DNA of 62,059 bases from Kordia zhangzhouensis (lineage in GTDB: Bacteria; Bacteroidota; Bacteroidia; Flavobacteriales; Flavobacteriaceae). The notes below the pieces were generated by a model that searched no databases, was not told where the DNA came from, and saw nothing but the letters and a program-made list of their open reading frames with translations. Shown here one piece after another: positions 25,023 through 34,143 of the stretch (positions are counted from its first letter, which is position 1; each line of letters begins with the position of its first letter). The stretch covers positions 1 through 62,059 of the forward strand of contig NZ_LBMH01000016.1 of assembly GCF_001005305.1 (NCBI RefSeq), given 5' to 3'. A program made the translations under genes and the position numbers.

Positions 25023-25847
25023 TTATTGTAGTTGAATAGATGATGTGTTTTTTACGATTAAGATTGGAACATTTATTTTGTGAATAGCTTCTTTAACACT
25101 ACTTGTTATATGTTGCAATCGTTTGGTTGTATTTTTTGTTTCAGATTGAATATATAATAATTCGATATTATTTTTAGATACATAATCTGAAATTGTATTC
25201 ATAACAGTGTTGCTATTTTCAAATTCATATGCGATTTCTTTTTCAGAAAAAGCGTTTGTATTTACGATCTCTTTTGAGTTACGAATATAAAAACGTTTTA
25301 CCGGGTTTTTGCTAAGTTTTCTCAAATCATTCGCAATTCCACTAGGAAAAGCATCTGAAACCGTATGTAACATACCAAAAGACATCTTTTCTGAAGGTTG
25401 AATGGTTTTTTCTTTTCCGGAAATCAATACAGATCCATTAAATGTATCCAAAACAAATCTTGTAAAATGATCTTTTTGTAACTGAAACCACTTTTGGGTG
25501 CGTTTTCCGAGTACAATCATATCAGGTTGTATTTTCTCAATATAGGTTTTGGCTTCGTCTTTGAGATTTCCCAAAACACAATTAGTTTGAATGTGTACAC
25601 CTGTATTTTTAAATGTTGTATGTACTAGTGACTTTAATTGTTGTTTTCTTCGAATACGTTCTTCGTCAATGCAACGCATAGCGGCAAGTTGATTTTCACA
25701 CTCTGGAATATCTGAAGGACGAATTATATGAAAAACGTTCACAGTTCCATTGATAATCTTTGAAAGGTTGACAGCATTTTCCAAAGCCGCCTCACACGAT
25801 CTAGAAAGATCTGTCAATACTAATAATGTATATTTAGATGTGTTCAT
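25023..25847 (-). CDS. Tandem universal stress protein (UspA-like)
   Basis: A 274-residue cytoplasmic protein made of two Usp folds. The first (about 5-145) has the typical opening YTLLVLTDLSRSCEAALENA and a DMIVLGKRT segment. The second (about 155-270) is more diverged and ends IHKINVPILIVK, the normal Usp last strand. The ATP-binding GxxGx9G(S/T) signature is not clear in either half, so nucleotide binding is doubtful. It lies between the SulP and carbonic anhydrase genes, probably in one operon. Confidence 0.83.
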   Translation of the reverse strand: MNTSKYTLLVLTDLSRSCEAALENAVNLSKIINGTVNVFHIIRPSDIPECENQLAAMRCIDEERIRRKQQLKSLVHTTFKNTGVHIQTNCVLGNLKDEAKTYIEKIQPDMIVLGKRTQKWFQLQKDHFTRFVLDTFNGSVLISGKEKTIQPSEKMSFGMLHTVSDAFPSGIANDLRKLSKNPVKRFYIRNSKEIVNTNAFSEKEIAYEFENSNTVMNTISDYVSKNNIELLYIQSETKNTTKRLQHITSSVKEAIHKINVPILIVKNTSSIQLQ

Positions 25848-25873
25848 AAGCTTACTATTTAGAAGTATATTGC

Positions 25874-27469
25874 TTAAGCAGTTTTAGGTCTAAGCTGAAA
25901 AAATTTGATAAAACTTGGAGGATTTTCCACTGTACCACGCTCTGAAATTAATTTGATATCAATATTTCTATTGTGCGCTTTTTCTGAGAAATCTTCTAAA
26001 ATTTCAATAATGTCATTATCCAAGAAACGTGTTTTGCGAACATCAAGTTCTAAAAATGTATCTCTTGGTAAACTATCTAGTTCTTTTAAAATGGCTCCTT
26101 TATTGAAGAATGTAACTTCTTCTGCTAAAGTCATTTTAATACGATGTTTTCCGTTACTTTTATCTTCAATATGTAAAAAGTGAGAGTTTTGAAAACTTTT
26201 AATCAAAATTACCACAATTCCTACAGCAAGTCCGAGTCCAATTCCCCATAAAAGATCTATAAAGACAATTCCTAATACAGTTACAATAAACGGAACAAAC
26301 TGTTTCCAACCAGCATTGTACATTTGCTTAAATAAAGAAGGTTTCGCTAATTTATATCCTACAATCAATAAGACTGCTGCGAGTACAGAAAGCGGAATCA
26401 TATTTAGCAGCGTCGGAATCAAAATAATAGAAATCAATAATAAAAAACCATGAATAATAGCCGACATCTTGGTGCGTCCTCCCGATTGGATATTTGCTGA
26501 ACTACGAACAATTACTTGGGTAATAGGTAACCCACCAATCAACCCGGAAAGAACATTTCCTGTTCCTTGTGCTAATAATTCTCTGTTGGTTGGTGTTACA
26601 CGCTTTAGCGGATCTAACTTGTCTGTAGCCTCAACACACAATAATGTTTCTAAACTAGCCACTAGCGCAATAGTAAAACCAGTTACCCAAATATTATGGT
26701 CTGTAATAGCGGCAAAGTTTGGAAAACTAAATTGACCAATAAAAGAATCAAACCCATCAGGTACAGGAACATTTACCAAATGTTCTTGTGCAATACCATA
26801 CGTATTGTTTCCTTGTGTTAGCACATAATAAATGATTCCCAATACAACAGCAACCAAAGGTCCTTGAATTAGTTGGAAAATTTTTCCTTTTTTAGATAAA
26901 ACGGTATTCCATAAAATCAAGATTCCTAATCCAATAAATGCAATAATTGTTGCACCTAGACTGATATGATTTACTGAATTCAAGATTTCAGAAAAGGTGT
27001 TTTCTCCATCTACTTGAAAAAAGGCAAAATCACCTTCTGGATCAGCATCATATCCAAAAAAATGTGGAATTTGTTTTAAGATAATAATGATTCCGATACC
27101 TGTCAGCATCCCTTTAATTACCGATGATGGAAAGAAGTATCCAATAATTCCAAATCGAAGAATTCCAAAAAGAATTTGAATTACACCACCTATTACAACA
27201 GCAACCAAAAAGTTTTGGTATCCGCCCAATGCGGTGATAGCAACTAATACTATAGCGGCAAGTCCAGCGGCAGGACCACTTACGCCCACCTGAGAGCCAC
27301 TAATGGCTCCTACAACAATACCTCCTACAATTCCGGCAATAAGACCAGAAAACAAAGGAGCGCCACTGGCTAAGGCAATTCCCAAACACAATGGGAGTGC
27401 TACAAAAAATACGACAATACTAGCGGGAAAATCCGCTTTTAAATTTTTAAAAGGATTTGAACTATTCAT
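25874..27469 (-). CDS. SulP-family anion permease with STAS domain
   Basis: The frame is open to 27520, but ATG 27469 (MNSSNPFKNLKADFPASIVV) matches the usual SulP N-terminus (NLKxDxxAxxVV), giving 531 residues. About 12-14 membrane helices cover residues 20-420, with GxVGGxVVGxISGSQVGVSGPAAG, PTNRELLAQGTGNVLSGLIG and ITQVIVRSSANIQSGGRTK as family marks. A STAS domain follows (about 440-525; TFLELDVRKTRFLDNDIIEI). Substrate is sulfate, bicarbonate or another anion; the linked carbonic anhydrase favours bicarbonate. I see no GTAAC operator upstream. Confidence 0.92.
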   Translation of the reverse strand: MNSSNPFKNLKADFPASIVVFFVALPLCLGIALASGAPLFSGLIAGIVGGIVVGAISGSQVGVSGPAAGLAAIVLVAITALGGYQNFLVAVVIGGVIQILFGILRFGIIGYFFPSSVIKGMLTGIGIIIILKQIPHFFGYDADPEGDFAFFQVDGENTFSEILNSVNHISLGATIIAFIGLGILILWNTVLSKKGKIFQLIQGPLVAVVLGIIYYVLTQGNNTYGIAQEHLVNVPVPDGFDSFIGQFSFPNFAAITDHNIWVTGFTIALVASLETLLCVEATDKLDPLKRVTPTNRELLAQGTGNVLSGLIGGLPITQVIVRSSANIQSGGRTKMSAIIHGFLLLISIILIPTLLNMIPLSVLAAVLLIVGYKLAKPSLFKQMYNAGWKQFVPFIVTVLGIVFIDLLWGIGLGLAVGIVVILIKSFQNSHFLHIEDKSNGKHRIKMTLAEEVTFFNKGAILKELDSLPRDTFLELDVRKTRFLDNDIIEILEDFSEKAHNRNIDIKLISERGTVENPPSFIKFFQLRPKTA

Positions 27470-27641
27470 GATAGTAAGTGTTTTAGAGTTGAAATCAATG
27501 CGCAGTGCCTGTTCTTTCAACTCATAGTTAGCTTTTTTTAGGTTTAATAATGTGAGTGTTGCGAAAAATTCTTCATAAAAAAAGTGTGAGAATGGATACG
27601 AAGAAAAGTTCGGTCATGCTATGAAATAGCACAATAAGAGT

Positions 27642-27971
27642 TTAAGAAAATTCTGGAGGCGGAATCAAAATCTCCATAGTGTGTATAGTACACGGTCTTT
27701 GCACATAAAAGTGAGAATGGTACAAAGATAAATGTGTCATTACAGGAGTTATTTCAAGTGTGTCATATGTGACTTTTTCATCTTCTTCAATTGAATTTTC
27801 TACTTCTTCTTCTGTATCGTCGTCTGCATCGACATCAACATATTCATAGGAAGCATCTTCCGAAAAAATTGAAAAACTCTGAATAATAGGTTGTGATAAA
27901 AGCGCACATAACACCAACAAAAATGGAATTTGTTTCAAAAAGGATGTTATGTGTGGCCGCTTTTCAGTCAT
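27642..27971 (-). CDS. Small membrane-anchored acidic protein, translationally coupled to TetR
   Basis: A 109-residue protein: a basic N-terminus, one membrane helix (about 12-32), a very acidic linker (YVDVDADDDTEEEVENSIEE), then a His/Tyr-rich segment (LSLYHSHFYVQRP) and a C-terminal IPPPEFS. I do not recognise the family; the acidic and His-rich parts could bind metal, but this is speculation. Its start codon overlaps the stop of the TetR gene (shared base at 27971), so the two are translated together and are probably functionally linked. Confidence 0.6.
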   Translation of the reverse strand: MTEKRPHITSFLKQIPFLLVLCALLSQPIIQSFSIFSEDASYEYVDVDADDDTEEEVENSIEEDEKVTYDTLEITPVMTHLSLYHSHFYVQRPCTIHTMEILIPPPEFS

Positions 27972-28639
27972 TACGTAATCACTTTAAAAACTAGGTCTGT
28001 GTAAAAATTCACAATAGTGTCTTTGCCTTCTTTTACATCGGTTAATGATGGCAAATGTTTTGAAAAATAGCGTTGTTGATGCGCACCTTCAATCACAGTT
28101 GAAATTAACATGTGAGGAAACTCAAAATCAGGGTTGATATCAGTAACCATTGAACTAACACGTTGAACGACGCGCTTGTATACGCTATAATATCCTTTTT
28201 CATTTTCGCTATCAATATCTTTCGTATGATATGCTTTTGAAGACTCAGCGATGATAATTCTATTCAAAATAATTTCATTGATATATGAAAAAGAATTGTC
28301 AACATCGGTTTTTCGTGTGAGTATATTGATAGCTGCGGCTAATTTTTCTTCTTTTGACTGAATGTTGTTTGTTGCAAATACAAGTTTGTATTCTACCCAA
28401 CTCCAATACCAGCAAAGCAAATACACCAATAACATGTGCTTACTTTCAAAATAACGATATATGGAGCTTTCGTTGGATCCAATAGATTTTCCTAACTTTT
28501 TAAAGGTAAATGCTTCAAAACCGAGTTCATCAATCATCTCAATACTACGCGAAACGATTTTCTTTCCCAGTTCAGATGACTCAGGGTTTTTAGTGTATAA
28601 TTCTTCACTAATAACAATATGTACTTGTAAAAATTCCAT
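27971..28639 (-). CDS. TetR/AcrR-family transcriptional regulator
   Basis: A 222-residue regulator. The N-terminal HTH (about 22-68) reads KKIVSRSIEMIDELGFEAFT ... KLGKSIGSNESSIYRYFESK, the classic TetR pattern ending in I-Y-x-Y-F-x-S-K. The helical ligand domain that follows has no features that identify an inducer. The palindrome ATAGTATTACTAT directly abuts its own -7 box upstream, which suggests autorepression. The downstream gene overlaps its stop and is likely under the same control. Confidence 0.88.
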   Translation of the reverse strand: MEFLQVHIVISEELYTKNPESSELGKKIVSRSIEMIDELGFEAFTFKKLGKSIGSNESSIYRYFESKHMLLVYLLCWYWSWVEYKLVFATNNIQSKEEKLAAAINILTRKTDVDNSFSYINEIILNRIIIAESSKAYHTKDIDSENEKGYYSVYKRVVQRVSSMVTDINPDFEFPHMLISTVIEGAHQQRYFSKHLPSLTDVKEGKDTIVNFYTDLVFKVIT

Positions 28640-28652
28640 AGGTGTATAAATA

Positions 28653-28673
28653 CAAATATAATAGTATTACTAT
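28653..28673 (-). promoter_or_regulatory. TetR promoter with abutting palindromic operator
   Basis: The perfect palindrome ATAGTATTACTAT (28661-28673) lies immediately upstream, in minus-strand sense, of TATATTTG (28653-28660), a TAnnTTTG -7 box. The ATG is 14 nt further. A repressor bound there would occlude the promoter. Confidence 0.65.
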
Positions 28674-28777
28674 CAAAAAAAAGAAGTTTAACTCTTTTTT
28701 AGTTAAAAAACTAACATTTTAGGAGAGTTGTTCAAGGTAAAATTCAAAAAAGTGAACAATAAAAGCATTTGAGTTAC

Positions 28778-28805
28778 TTTGCTGCGTTTATAATATGTAT
28801 TTTTG
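28778..28805 (+). promoter_or_regulatory. Probable era promoter
   Basis: TTTG (28778-28781), 16 bp, then TATTTTTG (28798-28805), a flavobacterial TAnnTTTG box; the ATG at 28830 follows a 24-nt leader. The spacing is slightly short of the usual 19-20 bp. Confidence 0.5.
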
Positions 28806-28829
28806 TAAACTCAAAATTAACACAAGAAG

Positions 28830-29714
28830 ATGGCGCACAAAGCAGGATTTGTAAACATTATTGGAAACCCAAATGTAGGGAAATCAACATTAATGAACGC
28901 ATTTGTAGGAGAGAAACTTTCTATTATTACTTCCAAAGCACAAACTACTCGTCATCGAATTCTAGGGATTGTTAATGGAGACGATTTTCAAGTGGTACTG
29001 TCTGATACACCTGGAATCATAAAGCCAGCATATGAATTGCAGTCATCTATGATGGACTTTGTAAAGTCGGCATTTGAAGATGCTGACGTGTTGATTTACA
29101 TGGTAGAAATAGGTGAAAAAGAATTAAAGGATGAGGCTTTTTTTAAAAAAATCATTCACAGTAAGATACCAGTATTATTACTGCTTAATAAAATAGACAA
29201 GTCATCACAAGAAGAACTTGAAGAACAAATGCAACTTTGGAAGGAAAAAGTGCCAACAGCAGAAATTTACCCAATTTCAGCACTAGAAAATTTCAATGTA
29301 TCGCAAGTCTTCAATCGGATTATTGAATTATTACCAGAATCGCCAGCATTTTATCCAAAAGATCAACTTACTGACAAACCTGAGCGTTTCTTTGTCAATG
29401 AAACCATTCGTGAAAAGATTCTATTGAATTATAAAAAAGAAATTCCATATGCAGTTGAGGTTGAAACCGAAGAATTTTTTGAAGAAGATGATATTATTCG
29501 TATTCGTTCAGTGATTATGGTAGAACGCGAAACGCAAAAAGGAATTATCATAGGTCATAAAGGAAGTGCAATTAAAAATGTAGGAACACAAGCGCGTAAA
29601 GACCTAGAAAAATTCTTTGGAAAACAAATTCACATCGAACTCTACGTAAAGGTGAACAAAAACTGGCGTAGTGATGCTAGACAATTGCGACGTTTTGGGT
29701 ATAGTGGGAAATAA
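28830..29714 (+). CDS. era: GTPase Era
   Basis: A 294-residue GTPase of 30S ribosome maturation. The GTPase domain has G1 GNPNVGKST (11-19), G3 DTPG, G4 NKID and a late SALE (G5). The C-terminal KH domain that binds the 3' end of 16S rRNA is visible as RSVIMVERETQKGIIIGHKG, then AIKNVGTQARKDLE and KVNKNWR. Length is standard (about 300). The era-unknown membrane protein-der order found here is typical of Flavobacteriaceae. Confidence 0.96.
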   Translation: MAHKAGFVNIIGNPNVGKSTLMNAFVGEKLSIITSKAQTTRHRILGIVNGDDFQVVLSDTPGIIKPAYELQSSMMDFVKSAFEDADVLIYMVEIGEKELKDEAFFKKIIHSKIPVLLLLNKIDKSSQEELEEQMQLWKEKVPTAEIYPISALENFNVSQVFNRIIELLPESPAFYPKDQLTDKPERFFVNETIREKILLNYKKEIPYAVEVETEEFFEEDDIIRIRSVIMVERETQKGIIIGHKGSAIKNVGTQARKDLEKFFGKQIHIELYVKVNKNWRSDARQLRRFGYSGK

Positions 29715-29768
29715 GTACTTAGTATAAGAATTTTTCAGATACATAAAATAGGGTTCAAACAGATAAGT

Positions 29769-30260
29769 TTAATCTTGTATCGTTTGGTGAAGGAATTGCC
29801 ATAATTCTTTCATTTCGGGAGTTCCTGTTGCTCTTCCCCAACGACCTGCAAAATACAACAAGAACCAGATAATAACCATGAATACCATCAGGGAAACTTG
29901 TATGGCATAAGAAGTTTTTAAAGCCGCATTAGAGTATGCCCACACGCCAAAGCCAATAAACAAACAAGCCACTAAAAAATGTAGAAACATAAAAAAAGTC
30001 CATACAGTAGGACTCGGACCAAAAAGGCCATATAGTTCGCAAGTATGATTGTCAATTTCATCCACTTCAACATGCAATTGTGGTGACCAAAAGTGATGTC
30101 GTTCTCTTGGAATTTTAATAAACACGTGATTGTCAATACGAGAAACCACAAAATCCTTTTGTGTTTTCTTTGTAGCTTCCAAACGATGCAACAGTGTTTG
30201 TTGAGGCATTGAAATAACCTTCTTAAAGCGCGGTCGCAGTACAATTTCTTCGATACTCAT
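29769..30260 (-). CDS. Two-helix membrane protein of unknown function between era and der
   Basis: A 163-residue protein. The N-terminal half is soluble (FVVSRIDNHVFIKIPRERHH, then LHVEVDEIDNHTCELYGLFG). Two membrane helices follow (about 88-111 and 118-141), and the C-terminus is short and cytoplasmic. It resembles conserved uncharacterised Bacteroidetes proteins; the position between two ribosome-assembly GTPase genes is probably conserved synteny but says little about its role. An 18-bp palindrome sits about 52 bp upstream of its start. Confidence 0.65.
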   Translation of the reverse strand: MSIEEIVLRPRFKKVISMPQQTLLHRLEATKKTQKDFVVSRIDNHVFIKIPRERHHFWSPQLHVEVDEIDNHTCELYGLFGPSPTVWTFFMFLHFLVACLFIGFGVWAYSNAALKTSYAIQVSLMVFMVIIWFLLYFAGRWGRATGTPEMKELWQFLHQTIQD

Positions 30261-30311
30261 ACACGTACTATTTACAGCAGTTTTAAAACTAGTATATTTT
30301 TAAGAAACAAA

Positions 30312-30329
30312 TACTGATATATATCAGTA
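30312..30329. promoter_or_regulatory. 18-bp perfect palindrome upstream of the 29769-30260 gene
   Basis: TACTGATATATATCAGTA is perfectly self-complementary. In minus-strand sense it runs directly into TTTG and, 16 bp on, TAGTTTTA, so it may overlap the -33 region of the minus-strand gene's promoter. It is also 157 bp upstream of der. The rest of the 226-bp gap holds the der -7 box and nothing else recognised. Confidence 0.4.
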
Positions 30330-30458
30330 ACAAAAATGATAAAAATAGTCATAATAAACACGCATATATTACGATGAAAGCTATCACAGAATTATTCATA
30401 TAAAAACAAATAACAAAAGACTTACTTCAAATTCTTTTTTACTCACAAACAGAAAACG

Positions 30459-30466
30459 TACCTTTG
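30459..30466 (+). promoter_or_regulatory. der -7 box
   Basis: TACCTTTG lies 19 bp before the der ATG and fits TAnnTTTG exactly; the -33 element is not clear. Confidence 0.5.
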
Positions 30467-30485
30467 CAGGCACAAAAAGAACGAA

Positions 30486-31790
30486 ATGAGTAATATAGTA
30501 GCTATTGTAGGAAGACCAAATGTTGGAAAATCAACCTTGTTCAATCGTCTAATTAAACGAAGAGAGGCCATTGTAGATTCTGTAAGTGGTGTAACACGCG
30601 ATAGACATTATGGAAAGTCAGACTGGAACGGAAAAGAGTTTTCGTTGATTGATACAGGTGGCTACGTAGTTGGAAGCGATGATATCTTTGAACAAGAAAT
30701 TGATAAACAAGTAGAATTAGCAATTGATGAAGCAGATGCGATTCTTTTTGTAGTTGATGTAGAAGCAGGAGTAACAGGAATGGATGAAGAAGTTGCCAAT
30801 TTGTTACGGCGTGTGGACAAGCCAGTATTACTTATTGTAAACAAAGTAGATGCTGCCAATCGTTTGCACGATGCTACAGAATTTTACTCATTAGGTTTAG
30901 GGAAATACTATCCGATTGCAAGTATTAATGGAAGTGGCACAGGCGATATGCTCGATGCTTTAGTAGAAGCGCTTCCAGAAGTAGAAGAAAAGGAAGAAGA
31001 AAATCTGCCACGTTTTGCTGTTGTGGGGCGACCAAATGCCGGTAAATCGTCTTTAATAAATGCATTAATAGGTGAAGATCGTTACATTGTAACCGACATT
31101 GCAGGAACTACCCGTGATGCGATTGATACGAAATACAATCGTTTTGGATTTGAATTCAATCTAGTAGATACTGCCGGAATCCGAAGAAAAGCCAAAGTAA
31201 AAGAAGATTTAGAATTTTACTCAGTCATGCGCTCCATTCGTGCTATTGAACACAGTGATGTATGTTTATTAGTAGTAGATGCTACGAGAGGATTTGATTC
31301 TCAAGTGCAAAACATTTTTTGGTTAGCGGAAAAAAATCATAAAGGAATTGTCATCTTAGTGAATAAGTGGGATTTGGTTGAAAAAAGTACCAACACAGTC
31401 AAAGAATTTGAAAAACACATTCGCGAGAAAATAGAACCTTTTACAGATGTACCAATCGTATTTATTTCAGCATTAACTAAACAACGTATCTTTAAGGCTA
31501 TTGAAACAGCTGTAAATGTATATAAAAGTCGTTCTAACCGAATTGCAACGAGCAAACTGAACGATACCATGTTGCCAATCATTGAAAATACACCGCCTCC
31601 TGCATACAAAGGAAAATACATTAAAATTAAATTCTGTACACAACTGCCAACTAATTACCCACAGTTTGCATTCTTTGCCAATTTGCCGCAGTACATTCGT
31701 GATCCGTATCGACGATTTATTGAAAATAAACTCCGCGAACACTTTGACTTTACAGGAGTTCCTGTTCAAGTATACTTTAGAAAGAAATAA
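30486..31790 (+). CDS. der: Ribosome-biogenesis GTPase Der (EngA)
   Basis: A 434-residue protein with two tandem GTPase domains: G1 GRPNVGKST (8-16), DTGG and NKVD in the first; G1 GRPNAGKSS (about 180), [11 protein letters not shown] and NKWD in the second. A C-terminal KH-like domain follows ([17 protein letters not shown] ... [20 protein letters not shown]). It acts in 50S subunit assembly and is essential in bacteria. Length is standard. Confidence 0.97.
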   Translation: MSNIVAIVGRPNVGKSTLFNRLIKRREAIVDSVSGVTRDRHYGKSDWNGKEFSLIDTGGYVVGSDDIFEQEIDKQVELAIDEADAILFVVDVEAGVTGMDEEVANLLRRVDKPVLLIVNKVDAANRLHDATEFYSLGLGKYYPIASINGSGTGDMLDALVEALPEVEEKEEENLPRFAVVGRPNAGKSSLINALIGEDRYIVTDIAGTTRDAIDTKYNRFGFEFNLVDTAGIRRKAKVKEDLEFYSVMRSIRAIEHSDVCLLVVDATRGFDSQVQNIFWLAEKNHKGIVILVNKWDLVEKSTNTVKEFEKHIREKIEPFTDVPIVFISALTKQRIFKAIETAVNVYKSRSNRIATSKLNDTMLPIIENTPPPAYKGKYIKIKFCTQLPTNYPQFAFFANLPQYIRDPYRRFIENKLREHFDFTGVPVQVYFRKK

Positions 31791-31817
31791 AACGTAATTA
31801 AATTTTTTAAAATCGAG

Positions 31818-32270
31818 TTGCAAAATACGATTACGCTTAAAGAACGATACTTGAAGTTTGTAAAAACGATTTCAGATTCTGAAATCGTCTACGGTTTAAA
31901 AAATAAAAAAGGATTTGCTACATCCTCTTCTACACAATATGTAGAGGAAGATGGAAGCCCAATAGGTATATTGTGTTTTTGGTCAGAAAAAGTACGTGCC
32001 AAGTCTTGTGCTAAAGAGGAATGGAAAAAATATAAAACAGTTGAAATTCCTTTGCCTGAATTCATAGAAAATTGGTGTATCGGAATGGCAAATGATGGAC
32101 TTTTAACGGGAATACAGTTTGATCAAAATCTATTTGGATATGAAGCAGAACCTTTAGAGCTGCTTTTGGACATAACAACTGAATTGCGATTGCTTGGAAA
32201 GGATTTAAGCCTGAGAAAATTTAAGGGAATTGATGATATAGAAAACCAAGTAAAGGAAGCAATCGAGTAA
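31818..32270 (+). CDS. DUF2750 family protein
   Basis: A 150-residue soluble protein. The pattern RYLKFVKTISDSEIVYGL ... GILCFWSEKVRAKSCAKEEW ... WCIGMANDGLLTGIQFDQNL matches DUF2750, whose function is unknown. The only in-frame start I see is TTG at 31818 (QNTITLKERYLKF follows), 27 bp after the der stop, so it is probably cotranscribed with der and weakly translated. Confidence 0.75.
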   Translation: MQNTITLKERYLKFVKTISDSEIVYGLKNKKGFATSSSTQYVEEDGSPIGILCFWSEKVRAKSCAKEEWKKYKTVEIPLPEFIENWCIGMANDGLLTGIQFDQNLFGYEAEPLELLLDITTELRLLGKDLSLRKFKGIDDIENQVKEAIE

Positions 32271-32437
32271 AATATAAAAACTAAAAACTTGAAGGTAAAC
32301 TTGCTATTAAACCGTTGTTAACTTTTCTAAAAATTCTTTACAATAACTTTTCAAAAGAAACATAATTCAATCATCTTTCACTAACGTTCGGATAAAATAC
32401 GAGGTTCACTTTTGTTGAAATAAACATAAATCAACAT

Positions 32438-33982
32438 ATGAAAACCTTAAAGCAAACCTTGTTGGCGGCGGCAATTATCTGTACTTTAAATAGTTGTGAA
32501 AATGATGATAATTCAGTAGGAATTCCGCCAGTTAACACTTCCGTAAATTTTCAATACAAAAATACCATTACTGTTGGAGGAGAAGGAGCTGCTGAAATTT
32601 CAGCATTTGATCCGACTACAAACAAATTATTTACGGTAAATACGGAAATGGATCAAATTTCAGTATACGATCTATCTAATATCAATGCACCTGTTATGGG
32701 AACACCAATAGATGTTAGTAGTTTTGGAGCTCCCAACAGTGTGGCAGTAAACAACGGAAAATTAGCAATTGCTGTTGAAGCAAGTAACAAGCAAGCTGCA
32801 GGAAAAGTATATGTATACAATACAGCAGATAATTCACTAGCTAATGAATATATGGTAGGCTCATTGCCAGATATGGTAACTTTTACAAAAGATGGCAATT
32901 ACATTTTATCGGCTAATGAAGGTGAGCCAAATGCCGATTATACAATCGACCCTAATGGAACGGTAAGTATAATTGATCTTATAAATAATAATGTAACTAC
33001 GTTAGATTTTACTGCATTCAACTCTCAAGAAGCTACTTTAGAAGCACAAGGATTTAGAGTATTTGGTCCTAATGCAAACCTAGCAGCAGATGTAGAACCA
33101 GAATACATTACCGTATCAGAAGATTCACAATATGCTTGGGTTTCTTTACAAGAAAACAATGGAATTGCACGTATCAACCTTCTTACCAAAACAATTGAAG
33201 CAATCTATCCATTGGGATTTAAAGATTATAGTGTAGCAGGAAACGCTATTGATGCAAGTGATAAAGACAATGTGAATGAATTGAAAACTTGGCCTGTGTA
33301 CGGAATATACCAACCAGATGCAATAACTTCTGTAAACATCAACGGAACAGACTATGTTATTTCCGCCAATGAAGGCGACTCTAGAGAGTATGAAGGCATG
33401 CCTGGATATGTAGGAGAAAGCAGAGTAAAAGACTTGGTCCTAGACGAGACTGCTTTTCCAGCTTCTGAAAACTATCAAGACAATGAAAACATAGGACGAT
33501 TAAAAGTCGCAATAGATATAGGTGATACTGATGGTGATGGCGATTATGATAAACTATACAATTATGGGGCGCGTTCATTCAGTATATGGTCTGCCGATGG
33601 AAACTTAGTATACGATAGTGGAAATGAAATATCAACCCGTGTATTAGCAGAAACACCTGAACGTTTTAACTGGGATTGGGAAGATGATGCAACCGATAAA
33701 AGAAGTGATGATAAAGGAGCAGAGCCAGAAACTGTAGAAGTTTTAAATATTGGAAACGAACGCTATATTTTATTTGTAGGTCTTGAACGAAATAGCCAAG
33801 TTATGGTATATGATATCACCAATCCAACGGCACCACAATTTTTGCAAATCTTGCAACGCAGTACTGATTATGCACCAGAAGGAGTTTTGGTAGTAAAGGC
33901 AGAAGATAGTCCAACAGGAAAAGCATTACTTATTATATCATATGAAGATAGTGGAACCGTTTCTATCTACGAGAACCAATAA
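32438..33982 (+). CDS. Choice-of-anchor I family beta-propeller lipoprotein
   Basis: A 514-residue exported protein. The signal has a lipobox-like LNSC (lipid Cys near residue 23) followed by an acidic ENDDNS linker. The mature part is a beta-propeller of the choice-of-anchor I class: AEISAFDPTTNKLFTVN, SANEGEPNADY, ADVEPEYITVSEDSQYAWVS, SANEGDSREYEGMPGY and DTDGDGDYDKLYNYGARSFS. This class is often annotated as alkaline-phosphatase-like; activity here is unproven. The DTDGDGDYD stretch is a likely calcium loop. A terminator follows at 34004. Confidence 0.88.
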   Translation: MKTLKQTLLAAAIICTLNSCENDDNSVGIPPVNTSVNFQYKNTITVGGEGAAEISAFDPTTNKLFTVNTEMDQISVYDLSNINAPVMGTPIDVSSFGAPNSVAVNNGKLAIAVEASNKQAAGKVYVYNTADNSLANEYMVGSLPDMVTFTKDGNYILSANEGEPNADYTIDPNGTVSIIDLINNNVTTLDFTAFNSQEATLEAQGFRVFGPNANLAADVEPEYITVSEDSQYAWVSLQENNGIARINLLTKTIEAIYPLGFKDYSVAGNAIDASDKDNVNELKTWPVYGIYQPDAITSVNINGTDYVISANEGDSREYEGMPGYVGESRVKDLVLDETAFPASENYQDNENIGRLKVAIDIGDTDGDGDYDKLYNYGARSFSIWSADGNLVYDSGNEISTRVLAETPERFNWDWEDDATDKRSDDKGAEPETVEVLNIGNERYILFVGLERNSQVMVYDITNPTAPQFLQILQRSTDYAPEGVLVVKAEDSPTGKALLIISYEDSGTVSIYENQ

Positions 33983-34003
33983 ATAACCAATCTACATCTA
34001 AGT

Positions 34004-34048
34004 AAAACGCTTCTAAGTATCGTACATTCAGAAGCGTTTTCTCTTTTT
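34004..34048 (+). terminator. Hairpin terminator after the choice-of-anchor I gene
   Basis: AAAACGCTTCT (34004-34014) and AGAAGCGTTTT (34030-34040) form a perfect 11-bp stem with a 15-nt loop, followed by CTCTTTTT. Confidence 0.8.
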
Positions 34049-34143
34049 AAGAAATCGTCTGAGCTTTTTATGATTATTTTAATAATAAATAAGCTTTTTT
34101 TCTGTTTGTTTGTTTAACAAAACCGATTATCAATCAGAAAAAA

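Noticed and set aside
25874-27520. SulP-Usp-carbonic anhydrase operon as part of the GTAAC regulon
   Set aside because: No GTAAC-N4-GTTAC site or near match was found upstream of 27469 or in the gaps at 25847 and 25007.
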